A stretch of DNA of 64,000 nucleotides, from positions 4,774,001 to 4,838,000 of the forward strand of contig NC_015572.1 in NCBI RefSeq assembly GCF_000214665.1, read 5' to 3'. The DNA is from Methylomonas methanica MC09. GTDB lineage: Bacteria; Pseudomonadota; Gammaproteobacteria; Methylococcales; Methylomonadaceae. Shown one piece after another: positions 8,297 through 15,835 of the stretch. A program made the translations under genes and the position numbers. Position 1 is the first letter of the stretch. Each line of letters opens with the position of its first letter. The notes under the pieces are model-generated. The model was not told the origin of the DNA and ran no database searches. It saw nothing but the letters and a program-made list of their open reading frames with translations.

Positions 8297-8316
8297 TGGT
8301 GCCCGCATTGGTGCCC
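8297..8316. promoter_or_regulatory. Integrase arm-type sites, left end
   Basis: Two direct TGGTGCCC copies start at 8297 and 8309, exactly 12 bp apart. The right end has the same motif with the same spacing at 24414 and 24426. Confidence 0.75.
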
Positions 8317-8479
8317 ACTTTTAGCGGGCTTACATGGCATAGAATGATACACATAAATAAACCAACAGCATAAAACATAATCATGTTTCAGCATTAGTTT
8401 TGGCTTTCACGTTCCAGATATACCACCCCCACCAAACCCGGAAACCCCCAGCAAAGCCCCAAACCCAAACCGGCTATAC

Positions 8480-8624
8480 TGCATTCGCGGTTTAGACATT
8501 AATGCTGTTTGCTTAAACCGTACCCCGATATCATGGTGTCTTTGGTTCAGCTCCTTGCTATCGGTGGAGCATGGTCCTTGGGAGCCGGTCATCTTTTTAT
8601 CGTGGAGGGTGGCCGGCTTTTTTT
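8480..8624 (+). ncRNA. Candidate small RNA, opposite to all genes of the element
   Basis: Three hairpins follow each other on the plus strand: CGGTTTA/TAAACCG (8488-8520), GCTCC/GGAGC (8550-8570) and a strong terminator stem (8583-8618) with a seven-T tail. A TATACT at 8475-8480 could be a -10 box, but no clear -35 is present. No convincing coding frame occupies this span. Confidence 0.4.
8583..8624 (+). terminator. Strong plus-strand intrinsic terminator
   Basis: AGCCGGTCA pairs with TGGCCGGCT (nine pairs, one G-T) over an 18-base loop and is followed by seven T residues. No plus-strand gene lies upstream within the element. Confidence 0.8.
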
Positions 8625-8644
8625 ATGGGCGACAAGCGCTTGAT

Positions 8645-8672
8645 TTAAAACCACTCCCCAAATCTGGGGAGT
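8645..8672 (-). terminator. Probable terminator of the BRO/AlpA operon
   Basis: On the minus strand ACTCCCC and GGGGAGT pair over a six-base loop, followed by GGTTTTAAA. A second hairpin with the same loop lies at 8687-8700 (GCCC/GGGC), so the operon ends in two matched hairpins. Confidence 0.6.
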
Positions 8673-8708
8673 CGATTTGAGTCACCGCCCAAATCTGGGC
8701 TGTCCTCT

Positions 8709-8948
8709 TTATTTGGCTAGATATGGCCCGAGGAAATAAATCAACCCTTGTTCGGTTAGCACATCCATTTTTTGAGCACCATCAAGCGTTGGAATTGATG
8801 CAACGGCTTTCCACTCTTCCGGGACATGCTTTATTGCCTCAGTCACGTCAGTAAGGTCATGGTAGCCAATAGCCATCATTGCATCTTGCGCGACGAATAG
8901 CGGGTTGCCGTCGGCGTCTGGCACTACGCGGGCGCGTTTATCTGGCAT
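8709..8948 (-). CDS. Truncated BRO-N domain protein
   Basis: This protein of about 79 residues corresponds to the first part of a BRO-N (phage antirepressor) domain. RVVPDADGNPLFVAQDAM, IKHVPEEWK and VLTEQGLIYFLG align with the full-length BRO protein encoded at 9850-10626 in the same operon. It stops at GPYLAK, where the relative continues with the rest of the BRO-N domain and a C-terminal domain. The ATG at 8948 overlaps the upstream gene by 11 bases, a normal operon junction. It may be a decayed duplicate or a short modulator of the longer paralogue. Confidence 0.7.
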   Translation of the reverse strand: MPDKRARVVPDADGNPLFVAQDAMMAIGYHDLTDVTEAIKHVPEEWKAVASIPTLDGAQKMDVLTEQGLIYFLGPYLAK

Positions 8949-9789
8949 TTCGCACCTCAACCGGTTTTACTTGCTCAACAACTGCCAGCCTGGGCGGAAC
9001 CCGCTTGAGTAACGGCTCACCGTTCGGCTGCGTGGTTACTGTGTAAATCGTCAAAGGCCGCCCGGTAGATTCGACAAACCAGTCATTCAAAAAACCATGA
9101 GCCGATTCTCTGAGTTCTTTGTTTTGCATGATTTCCCGAATCATTACTTCGGAAACGGCTTCATGCAGCACGCATCCAGTTGAAACAAAATCGCCGGCAT
9201 TGGCACCGTCTTCGACGTGATAAATAATCAAGTGCATGAGGCCGGTTACATCGTCCATTGCTAAGGCTTTCTCTACATGAACATGGCTTGTTGACAGGAT
9301 CGCCGCGTATTCGTGCGGCGTTGCTTTGCCGTATTCGTCAAATACCTGAATCAGTTCGAAAATTCTGTTTTGATAAGATATTTTCGCCGGTTTGCAGCTT
9401 TCCAGCCAATTCGAATAGAAACTTATGCGCTCAATCAGAAGTTCCCCACGATGCTGAAAGAATGGATTGTCTTTATTTAGCTTAATCTCTCGTTCTGCAT
9501 GCCTGATATTTTGCCGAAGCAAGCGTTCAACTTTGTTTAGTTTGCGATATGCGTGCTTCAGCCTAAACAAGACACTAACAATCTTCTTTTGCTTACAACT
9601 GGCTAAGTCTGGCGCGTACTGTGCGAAGTCTGCCGGTAACCAGCCGGCATCCTCAAGCGTTTCTATGGCGCACTCGTTGCAATGGCAATCATCACCGTAT
9701 GCTTTAAGGTATTCGCTGTATTCGGCATCGGTCATGGGCGGCGCTTGGTTTCCGCACTCGCAAGTGAAGCTACTACTGGTATTGTTCAT
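8938..9789 (-). CDS. Hypothetical protein with N-terminal Cys cluster (element gene)
   Basis: I do not recognise this protein of about 283 residues. Near the N-terminus it has FTCECGNQAPP followed by CHCNECAIETLEDAGW, which could bind zinc. The middle is helical and charged (RLKHAYRKLNKVERLLRQ), and the end is proline-rich. The ATG at 9789 is preferred over a TTG at 9816 because AGGATT lies just before it. It sits between two BRO-N genes in a four-gene operon (AlpA, BRO, this gene, truncated BRO), so a regulatory or helper role is possible but unproven. Confidence 0.7.
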   Translation of the reverse strand: MNNTSSSFTCECGNQAPPMTDAEYSEYLKAYGDDCHCNECAIETLEDAGWLPADFAQYAPDLASCKQKKIVSVLFRLKHAYRKLNKVERLLRQNIRHAEREIKLNKDNPFFQHRGELLIERISFYSNWLESCKPAKISYQNRIFELIQVFDEYGKATPHEYAAILSTSHVHVEKALAMDDVTGLMHLIIYHVEDGANAGDFVSTGCVLHEAVSEVMIREIMQNKELRESAHGFLNDWFVESTGRPLTIYTVTTQPNGEPLLKRVPPRLAVVEQVKPVEVRNAR

Positions 9790-9849
9790 TTTTAATCCTA
9801 ATTTGTAATCGCTCAACCCGAAACCGGGCCGAGCGAATGGTGTACTTGG

Positions 9850-10626
9850 TTATTGAAGAAACGAGACAATCCGTTCGTGCCACTTGATTTGCTTTACGGG
9901 TGTACCGTTGCCCTGCTTTTTGCCGGTATCGAGCAACTCCGCATAATTTTCGCCTTTCTCGGTCAGCTTCCAGCACTTGCGGTCTTTGGCGTCCCGATAG
10001 CCTTGCTGAAAGCCTTTTGACTCAAGTAGTAAGTTGATTTTGACTGGTGACGAACTGAGCTGCTTGGCTATGTCCGAGGGCGTCAGCAAAACCTCCTTCT
10101 TTTCAGCCAGCAGGTGCGTTGCGTCAAGGTTTTCAAGCACGTTGATGCCGGTGGCTTTGAATGTCGCTTGGTTGGCAGACAATAGCGCCTGATTGCCTTT
10201 AAACAAGAGTTTTGCAACAGCATGGTTTGATTTGAATATCCGGTTTGCTTCGATGTTTTGCTTTGCAGGGGTGTCCGCCGTTTTTGGCCTTGCGGTATAA
10301 CTGCCGGTCTTGCGGATGGACGGTAGAACATCACCAGCAATCCATTTTTGCATGGGCAATGCTTTGGGCTTGTCACTTCGACCCAAAAAGAAATACAAAC
10401 CTTGTTCCGTCAACGCAACCACCTCCTGATCACCGCCAAGGGTGGAAATCCGAGTTCCCCCCTTCCATTCGACCGGAACGTGGTCTATGTATTTGCCAAC
10501 TCCACCAGCTACAGGATAATTAAGATTCTCCAAAACATCCTTAGCCACAAACAACGGTTCGCCGTTCGAATCAATAACCACACGAACCGATTTGCTTTCA
10601 AACTCGAATGGGATTAACTGACTCAT
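9850..10626 (-). CDS. BRO family phage antirepressor-like protein
   Basis: The 258-residue protein starts with a BRO-N domain: SVRVVIDSNGEPLFVAKDVL, YIDHVPVEWKG, VVALTEQGLYFFLGRSDKP, MQKWIAGDVLPSIRKTGSY. A second, C-terminal region follows a linker (KKEVLLTPSDIAKQLSSSPVKINLLLESKGFQ), resembling the helix-turn-helix-like C-terminal domains of phage regulators. BRO proteins bind DNA and often act as antirepressors in temperate phages. The start ATG overlaps the stop of the upstream AlpA gene as ATGA, so the two are translationally coupled. Confidence 0.85.
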   Translation of the reverse strand: MSQLIPFEFESKSVRVVIDSNGEPLFVAKDVLENLNYPVAGGVGKYIDHVPVEWKGGTRISTLGGDQEVVALTEQGLYFFLGRSDKPKALPMQKWIAGDVLPSIRKTGSYTARPKTADTPAKQNIEANRIFKSNHAVAKLLFKGNQALLSANQATFKATGINVLENLDATHLLAEKKEVLLTPSDIAKQLSSSPVKINLLLESKGFQQGYRDAKDRKCWKLTEKGENYAELLDTGKKQGNGTPVKQIKWHERIVSFLQ

Positions 10627-10898
10627 TCTGCACCCCCATCGATCGCATCCGCATTGCCGGCAACGACTGCCACCTCACGCTCTACATGGATTTTTTCGAC
10701 AAGCACCTTGATTTGATCGTTTGACTTGCCAGCTATCCTTGCTTTATTGATTTGCTCAACTTCGCTTAACGGCCACAACGCCGCCGCACCAACTTTTACC
10801 GGCTTAGGGAGCAGCCCTGAGCTAATATCGGCATAAATTTTGGATTTTTTTAGGCCGGTTTGTTTTTCAAGCTCCGGCATTCGTATCAGCCTATTCAT
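10623..10898 (-). CDS. AlpA-family DNA-binding regulator (copy 2)
   Basis: This 91-residue protein has a MerR/AlpA-type winged helix: RMPELEKQTGLKKSKIYADISSGLLPKPVKVG followed by ALWPLSEVEQINKARIAGKS. AlpA proteins activate integrase or excision genes in P4-like satellites and prophages. The element carries a second relative at 22173-22421 with the same AGKSxxxIK block. This copy heads the operon that continues with the BRO gene, overlapping it by ATGA. Confidence 0.85.
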   Translation of the reverse strand: MNRLIRMPELEKQTGLKKSKIYADISSGLLPKPVKVGAAALWPLSEVEQINKARIAGKSNDQIKVLVEKIHVEREVAVVAGNADAIDGGAE

Positions 10899-11000
10899 TT
10901 TTTTTACCTATACTGTATCCGTTGCGGAGTGCAACGGTTGGCAATAGATTTGCACGGAATATTTGCTGTTTTTGTGGCGTTTTCCGATTTTGATAGGCAC

Positions 11001-11026
11001 AAAAAAGCCGGGGGCTTCCCGGCTTT
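11001..11026 (-). terminator. Intrinsic terminator after 11051-11482 gene
   Basis: AAAGCCGGG and CCCGGCTTT pair perfectly over a five-base loop, with a run of T residues on the minus strand. It separates the gene at 11051 from the downstream AlpA operon. Confidence 0.88.
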
Positions 11027-11050
11027 GTCGAATTAAATAAAACCAATAAC

Positions 11051-11482
11051 TTACCGAAAGAATGTCGCGTAATGAATTATTTGATCTTGTGGGATGTTGC
11101 CAATGAATGTTCGTTCGTTGGCTCGGTAAAGCACTGCGGCGACGTGCAACAATATGTCGCTGTAGCGATCAGAGTTTTCTTTGGTATCGAACATAAACTT
11201 TAAACCATCCTCTTCGAAATTGATGCTTTCTAGTCCTATCGTTTTTAAAAAGTAGTCAACAACATCCAGTGCGAATCGGTCATCTGCTTCGTCCTTCAAA
11301 TCTTGCAAAAAGCAGTCAATATGCGCACAAAGCATGTTCTCTTTTACCATGCACGCGTAGGTAATTATAATTTCAGCACTCGCTTTTGCTTTTGCGCTTG
11401 GTTCGTAAAAACTGTCGACAATATGGTCTAAAGCTTTACCAACAACATCATCTTCACCTTGCTGTATTTTCATAACCTTCAT
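11051..11482 (-). CDS. Hypothetical element protein
   Basis: I do not recognise this protein of about 143 residues. It is acidic and predicted helical, with no signal peptide or membrane segment. The ATG at 11482 is chosen because AGGTGA lies seven bases upstream; an earlier codon at 11539 has no such site. A strong terminator follows the stop, so it is probably the last gene of its transcript. About 270 bases without a clear gene separate it from the next gene upstream. Confidence 0.65.
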   Translation of the reverse strand: MKVMKIQQGEDDVVGKALDHIVDSFYEPSAKAKASAEIIITYACMVKENMLCAHIDCFLQDLKDEADDRFALDVVDYFLKTIGLESINFEEDGLKFMFDTKENSDRYSDILLHVAAVLYRANERTFIGNIPQDQIIHYATFFR

Positions 11483-11755
11483 GTTTATTTCACCTATAAA
11501 TATATAACTGATCCGGGCATTGTTGCCGATCGAATGCATTTTAAAACATACTCTGTTGCTTTACATTTCCAGGCGCCAAGCTTTACGTTTCCATCGCCCA
11601 TATCCACCGAATACGGTTATGCAGGATCGTAACGGCATCGATTGCCAGCCAGACCAGACGGTTCGCTATCCTGGACCGGGTCTTGTCGACCATCCTGAGC
11701 AGGTGGCCGCGCAATTGCAGCACCGCAATCGCAATTCTAAACCTCGTTGACGGCC

Positions 11756-11992
11756 TCATGCTGCACCGCCTTCTGACCGAATCATCACATGAGATGCCAA
11801 CCGGATGGCGCTGATAAGCCCGCTTTTGGTAAATGGGTTATTGACTTCGGTAGGAATGGTTCTTTCGCTGCCGGCTTTCGCAGCGCAATCATCCGTTATA
11901 AATTCTTCAAGAAGCCTTGTGCAAGCAAGGACAACTGCGTAGGCCTCTCCTCTGTCGTTTGGGTTTGGCTTGGTGGTGGATTGTCTGCTCAT
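11756..11992 (-). CDS. Hypothetical small element protein
   Basis: The 78-residue protein has no motif I recognise. It begins MSRQSTTKPNPNDRGEAYAVV and ends SEGGAA. Its ATG overlaps the stop of the upstream gene (11989-12468) as ATGA, and both proteins end in a GGAA or GGAA-like tail, which supports real, coupled translation. Confidence 0.6.
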   Translation of the reverse strand: MSRQSTTKPNPNDRGEAYAVVLACTRLLEEFITDDCAAKAGSERTIPTEVNNPFTKSGLISAIRLASHVMIRSEGGAA

Positions 11993-12468
11993 GCTGCACC
12001 GCCTTGTACTTCGGCTGATCCATCAAAAAGCTCGGCGTCAAGCCCTTCTTTGATTTCCTTGAGCTCACGCTCGACGGCCCACAGCGAATAAGTAATAGCA
12101 TCGCCATACGCGGGATCGGAACAGGCGTCGATTAACAGTAAAATCACAGCGTGGGCACGTTGTGCGGACTCAAAAATACTGTCCAAGCTTGGCTTGCTTT
12201 GGGTTGGCTTGTTGGCGGGCGCTACGCTTGCCGGCGCATCCTCGCCGACTATCCTCTCCGCGCCTCCGATTATCTCGTCTATCTTCTCGATATCCGCGAT
12301 AGCAGACCTAATTGATGCGCCAACAATCTCATCGTTTGCTTGGTTGTCCGCATTAAGGTTGACGGAAATTAGCTGCAAAACGCCTTTGGCTTGCTCGGTG
12401 ATAAGGCCTAGCTCATCGATTAAGTCCAGGCTAATTATTTTACTTGGCTTGGTTGTTTGCTTTGTCAT
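11989..12468 (-). CDS. Hypothetical helical element protein
   Basis: This acidic protein of about 159 residues is predicted to be largely helical and has no recognised motif. The ATG at 12468 is chosen because AGGAGA precedes it; the frame is open further upstream to 12513, but without a ribosome site. The middle is alanine- and proline-rich (EDAPASVAPANKP), as in a linker between two helical halves. It is coupled to the 78-residue gene downstream by ATGA. Confidence 0.65.
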   Translation of the reverse strand: MTKQTTKPSKIISLDLIDELGLITEQAKGVLQLISVNLNADNQANDEIVGASIRSAIADIEKIDEIIGGAERIVGEDAPASVAPANKPTQSKPSLDSIFESAQRAHAVILLLIDACSDPAYGDAITYSLWAVERELKEIKEGLDAELFDGSAEVQGGAA

Positions 12469-12812
12469 GGTGGTTTCTCCTATGCTGGATAAAAACCGCC
12501 GCCTTGGTTCCAATCAACGGGCGACGTGGTTAAGTGGGTTGGAACTACCGCGCATAGGTGCGGCCAGCCGCGAAGCTGCCCAAATAACCACGCCATAACA
12601 GAATAAACACGGCATCAACCGTGCTGAATGACGGGCATAAAAAAAACCGCGTGAATGCGGCTTCTTTTCTCACGCCTATGCAAAAAACGGGGTTCCAATC
12701 CCGGCGCCGAATGTGTCGGCACGGTTAAAGCTTATGCTGGGTGGCGGGTGGGTGTCAAGGATTTGTTGTTGGTGCCGTTATATTTCACGGCTCAGCCAAT
12801 TCTTCGAGCGCG

Positions 12813-12849
12813 TGGGCATGGGATTCCGATAATTCGTCGGAAATGCCCA
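12813..12849. repeat. Imperfect inverted repeat
   Basis: TGGGCAT-gggA-TTCCGA on the left pairs with TCGGAAATGCCCA on the right, leaving a four-base insertion in one arm and a short AT-rich centre. It lies next to the terminator downstream of the small-terminase-like gene. It could be a protein-binding site or part of a packaging or regulatory site; this is not proven. Confidence 0.6.
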
Positions 12850-12851
12850 TG

Positions 12852-12877
12852 AAAAAAGCCGCGCAAAGTTGCGCAGC
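12852..12877 (-). terminator. Intrinsic terminator after 12901-13422 gene
   Basis: GCGCAA and TTGCGC, with outer GC pairs, form a stem followed on the minus strand by six T residues. It lies 24 bases beyond the stop codon. Confidence 0.75.
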
Positions 12878-12900
12878 AAGCTAAGATCAGCCGAATGACT

Positions 12901-13422
12901 CTAATTTTCAATAATCCCCCGCTCAATCAGCACCAGGCGCTGGCGCTCCCTCGCCTTTTTCATTCTGTCTTCAAACTCAATCGCTAGGCGTTCCATCATT
13001 TCCGGGTCGGCTTTGAGAGATGTATCTTCAACTTCGACTTTATCACGCCACTTGTCCGGCTGACGATTCTTCATCCAAAAAATACAGGCCGTGGTATCTG
13101 GCGCGTAATGCTTGGTTATTTCGGTCTTAATAACCTCGCCCTCGTACACATTGACCTTGGTTTCCGGGTGGCTAAATCCAGTAGCGCGGTTGAATAGGGA
13201 ATTTGCAACCTTTGCATCGGCCGCGGTTTTGCCATCAAGGAGGGCTTGGGCAAACTCTGGATGCTGTTTTTTCCACGTGTTGATCGTTCTCGCGCTTACC
13301 TTGAAGAACTCACCGAGTTGAGCGTCAGTGGCGCCAAGGAGGCAGTAGTTGTATGCCAGCTCGGCATATTCTTCTTGGTATGCCGACGGCCTGCCGCCCG
13401 GGTGCTTTTTTGAGTTTGGCAT
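12901..13422 (-). CDS. Terminase small subunit-like protein
   Basis: The 173-residue protein has the layout of a phage small terminase. A GGRPSAYQEEYAELAYNYCLLGATDAQLGEFF helix-turn-helix region is followed by VSARTINTWKKQHPEF, the usual DNA-recognition block. A KTAADAKVANSLFNRATGFSHPE region then leads to a C-terminal helix. Small terminases recognise pac or cos sites and guide the large subunit. No large subunit is encoded in the element, so this protein may redirect a helper phage packaging motor. Its last residues, ARERQRLVLIERGIIEN, closely match the tail of the adjacent 125-residue protein. Confidence 0.75.
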   Translation of the reverse strand: MPNSKKHPGGRPSAYQEEYAELAYNYCLLGATDAQLGEFFKVSARTINTWKKQHPEFAQALLDGKTAADAKVANSLFNRATGFSHPETKVNVYEGEVIKTEITKHYAPDTTACIFWMKNRQPDKWRDKVEVEDTSLKADPEMMERLAIEFEDRMKKARERQRLVLIERGIIEN

Positions 13423-13475
13423 ATCGAGTCTTTAGGGTGTGAAGAAACTCAGCTTGAATCGAGTTAAGTTAAAAA

Positions 13476-13853
13476 TTACGCGTCATTAATGATGCCACGC
13501 TCTATCAGAATTTGCCGCTGCCTCTCACGGGCTTCCTCTAATCTAACCATCATTTCGTTTTCAATCTGTTGCAGCAATGCTTGATCGACTTTGCCGCTTG
13601 AAATCTCAACCTCTTGCCGTGGCTTACCGTGTGAACGATCCAACAAGCTATTGGCAGCCGCAATTCTTGACGGTGCTGGCGCTTCGTTGTCGCGCATCAC
13701 TTTAACAAGGACTTGAACGGCCTCTTCGGTGTACTCGCTGGCCAACTGCTTAAGTCCTGCCGTGGCTTTGTTTGGTGTCCCCGGCTTACGCCCACTGCCC
13801 GGCCTTTTTCCGCCGCGCTTTGGTTTGATTTTTTCGCCTACTTTTTCAATCAT
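13476..13853 (-). CDS. Second terminase-small-subunit-like/DNA-binding protein
   Basis: This 125-residue basic protein begins with KPKRGGKRPGSGRKPGTPNKATAG, a pattern seen at the N-terminus of many phage terminase small subunits and related DNA-binding proteins. A helical SRIAAANSLLDRSHGKPRQ segment follows. Its end, EEARERQRQILIERGIINDA, is nearly the same as that of the neighbouring 173-residue protein, although the rest differs. The shared tail suggests that both bind the same partner, for example a large terminase or portal. The stop codon lies four bases inside the region before the XRE gene start, in one operon. Confidence 0.65.
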   Translation of the reverse strand: MIEKVGEKIKPKRGGKRPGSGRKPGTPNKATAGLKQLASEYTEEAVQVLVKVMRDNEAPAPSRIAAANSLLDRSHGKPRQEVEISSGKVDQALLQQIENEMMVRLEEARERQRQILIERGIINDA

Positions 13854-13857
13854 CGTC

Positions 13858-14409
13858 TTACTGGAATCCGTTGTTCAACGAATTGGCGACTCTACTGGTT
13901 TCTTGGTTTGCTTCATTAATCAGCCGCACCAATCTAGCGCCGCACTTCATATCCTCAAATCCGGGGTTAAGCTCCGCGAATCGCTTCAAAGTGGCCTTTA
14001 TCTGCCCCACCTTGGTATTGGCGGCCACTACTGCATTACTCAGGAACGAAATCTGGCTGTAGGTGCTGCGAATGGCCTCATCTTGGGCCTTTGTGGCATG
14101 TTCGAGGATGTTTTCCATCTGAGCCTGCTGAACCCGCTCTGGATCGCGCTGCCAGTGGTCCGATAAACCTAAGAGGAAATCGGCGCTAACCCCGTAGACC
14201 TCGGCGGCCTTGGGAATTAGCCAAAGCGGAACAGAGTTGGTATCACTGGCCAGCTCGACCTTGCTAAGCTTGCTGCTATTGTCGTACCCCAGCATTTTTG
14301 AGGCATTTATGCCACTCAGTCCGCATAATTCGCGCGAGAACTTCATGCGTTCGCCGAACGTGCCGATAATCTGTAACGTCTGAGCCTTTATTTCTGCGCG
14401 TGTCGCCAT
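13858..14409 (-). CDS. XRE-type helix-turn-helix protein with coiled-coil tail (copy 1)
   Basis: The 183-residue protein starts with a Cro/CI-type helix-turn-helix, about residues 15-80 (MKFSRELCGLSGINASKMLGY, then LIPKAAEVYGVSADFLLGLSDHW). A long helical region, about 90-180, follows (STYSQISFLSNAVVAANTKVGQIKATLKRFAELNPGF). It is a paralogue of the next gene upstream (14484-15074), with the same domain order and the FLLG/FLFG, LSNAV/LTNAV and NPGF/NPEW matches. Its location within the structural-like part of the element, not beside the integrase, is unusual for a master repressor. Confidence 0.8.
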   Translation of the reverse strand: MATRAEIKAQTLQIIGTFGERMKFSRELCGLSGINASKMLGYDNSSKLSKVELASDTNSVPLWLIPKAAEVYGVSADFLLGLSDHWQRDPERVQQAQMENILEHATKAQDEAIRSTYSQISFLSNAVVAANTKVGQIKATLKRFAELNPGFEDMKCGARLVRLINEANQETSRVANSLNNGFQ

Positions 14410-14483
14410 GCTTTAAGTTCCGATTTTTATGATACGAAATTAAAGCACTGGCCAACCCGCGTTAATCGCGCCTCTTTCCGTTT

Positions 14484-15074
14484 TTACGCGGCCTTACTGC
14501 TTGCATAGGCGGAAAGCATTTCAACCGGCAATAGCTTTTGCCGAACCATGGCTAAAACAGCTTTTTGTGCGGCTAATTTGGCTTTTGAGACTGATGACAG
14601 GACGGGCGAACTTTTCGCTAGATCAATCCATTCCGGATTTGCCTGTTGAAATGAATCGAGAGCATCGCTTATGGTCTGAATGGCCGGCGCCAGCGATTGA
14701 ACCGCATTGGTTAAGGTATTGATCTGGGCTTGCTGCTGAATAAGCTTGGCGGCAATTCTCGCTTGGTCTTTGGTAAGCTTGGCTTGAATATGGGATAGAA
14801 AATCTCGCTCTCGGCGTACTTCGGGAGCTATCTCCCAGTCTGAATGGCAACCGAAAAGAAAGTCGACTGACACGTCATAGGCCTTTGAGGCTTGTTGGAT
14901 AGCGTAGAGCGGGATTGCGTCTACATCGATTCCATTTTCGATCTGCCGCAATTCGCCTTGCGAGATCCCCATTATCTCCGCCGCTTCGTGGATGCTGTAT
15001 TTCGTCAGCTCTCGCGCTTCTTTAATGCGTGCGGCGATTGTTTTCAACAATGCAATCTCTTGTTTGTTATCCAT
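14484..15074 (-). CDS. XRE-type helix-turn-helix protein with coiled-coil tail (copy 2)
   Basis: From the ATG at 15074, which has AAGG upstream, the protein has about 196 residues. The helix-turn-helix is clear: RIKEARELTKYSIHEAAEIMGISQGELRQIENG, followed by AIQQASKAYDVSVDFLFG. A long glutamine-rich helix follows (KLIQQQAQINTLTNAVQSLAPAIQTISDAL). The longer frame to 15242 overlaps the upstream gene and has a non-phage-like basic N-terminus, so it is not used. Two paralogues in tandem suggest duplication, perhaps to make two repressors with different targets. Confidence 0.8.
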   Translation of the reverse strand: MDNKQEIALLKTIAARIKEARELTKYSIHEAAEIMGISQGELRQIENGIDVDAIPLYAIQQASKAYDVSVDFLFGCHSDWEIAPEVRRERDFLSHIQAKLTKDQARIAAKLIQQQAQINTLTNAVQSLAPAIQTISDALDSFQQANPEWIDLAKSSPVLSSVSKAKLAAQKAVLAMVRQKLLPVEMLSAYASSKAA

Positions 15075-15094
15075 TTTTTGCCTTGGTGGTGGTG

Positions 15095-15823
15095 TTATTG
15101 GCTTACGAATTTTTTGTAGTCTCTGCGGTCGATGGCGGTCAAAGTGGTAAGCAGCATCGGCACTTTTAGCTCGGTGAAATTGCCGTTTCGATCGATCGGA
15201 GCATTGGTATCTTTTGTTATGTTTTCGATAACCATTGGCCAATACGTCGCGCCTTTGTAGTTAACGGCAAGCATGACAGGCGCAGCGGAAGGAAAGGTGG
15301 ATTGGTAGCTAAGGCCTTGATCAAGTAGGCGAGCGGCAAGGCTACCTTCTTCCGACAGTTCTACGGGCAGAGCCCATTCCATCAACTGGTTAAACGGCTG
15401 GTGTACCTCTTTTACCGGGTCCGCCCATGCCCTAAACAGGGCGGTTACATTGAATTTTGCAGGCTGATTGCCGACATAAACCTGGGTTGAATTAAGCTTT
15501 GTTACGGATGTACGGCCTTCCAAGCCATGCGCTAAGCGTTGCAGGTCGCTGCCGAACACACCGTCTACCTTGCTGAGCAAACCGCTCAAACTTCCAGATT
15601 GAACCAATTGCTGCAAGGTAGGGCTCACATTCTGTGTGCCGGCATTTTCGAATGGGCTTGCCCATGTCGTTGATAATTCCAGGTTCGAATCGGTGAATAC
15701 GCACTTGACGACCGTGTCCTCCGTTTTATTTCCTTTGCGGTCGATAGGGTAAATTGAGGCAACCAGATTTTCATTTAGTCCGCCCCAATCCGATGTTAAA
15801 ACTTTGGTTTGTTGTTCTGCCAT
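15095..15823 (-). CDS. Putative phage tail/baseplate-type protein
   Basis: I do not recognise a named family for this 242-residue protein with certainty. Its C-terminal half has the style of tail proteins near the baseplate hub: VNYKGATYWPMVIENI, then IDRNGNFTELKVPMLLTTLTAIDRRDY, recalling gpU or tail-tip proteins. The central FNVTALFRAWADPVKEVHQPFNQLMEWALP block is also phage-like. It follows the tape-measure/lysozyme-like gene by 12 bases in the same transcript, the usual order in tail modules. A structural role is inferred from this context. Confidence 0.5.
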   Translation of the reverse strand: MAEQQTKVLTSDWGGLNENLVASIYPIDRKGNKTEDTVVKCVFTDSNLELSTTWASPFENAGTQNVSPTLQQLVQSGSLSGLLSKVDGVFGSDLQRLAHGLEGRTSVTKLNSTQVYVGNQPAKFNVTALFRAWADPVKEVHQPFNQLMEWALPVELSEEGSLAARLLDQGLSYQSTFPSAAPVMLAVNYKGATYWPMVIENITKDTNAPIDRNGNFTELKVPMLLTTLTAIDRRDYKKFVSQ

Positions 15824-15835
15824 GATGGTGTCCGG

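Larger units (their letters stand above)
12469..12900. other. Intergenic regulatory stretch of the element
   Basis: No gene is supported in these 432 bases. The stretch holds GTTCCAA and TTGGAAC arms about 25 bases apart (12510-12545), a weak hairpin with an A/T-run at 12639-12660, an imperfect inverted repeat at 12813-12849 and the terminator of the terminase-like gene. It is the boundary between two transcription units. Confidence 0.5.

Noticed and set aside
8407..8592. 61-codon minus-strand frame ending in a glycine-rich stretch
   Set aside because: It lies over the hairpin region that reads better as a structured plus-strand RNA, and its start lacks a ribosome site.
12668..12690. A GGGGTTCCAATCCCG stretch resembling a tRNA T-arm
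   Set aside because: The loop has C where A or G is required, and no anticodon or acceptor arms can be found around it.
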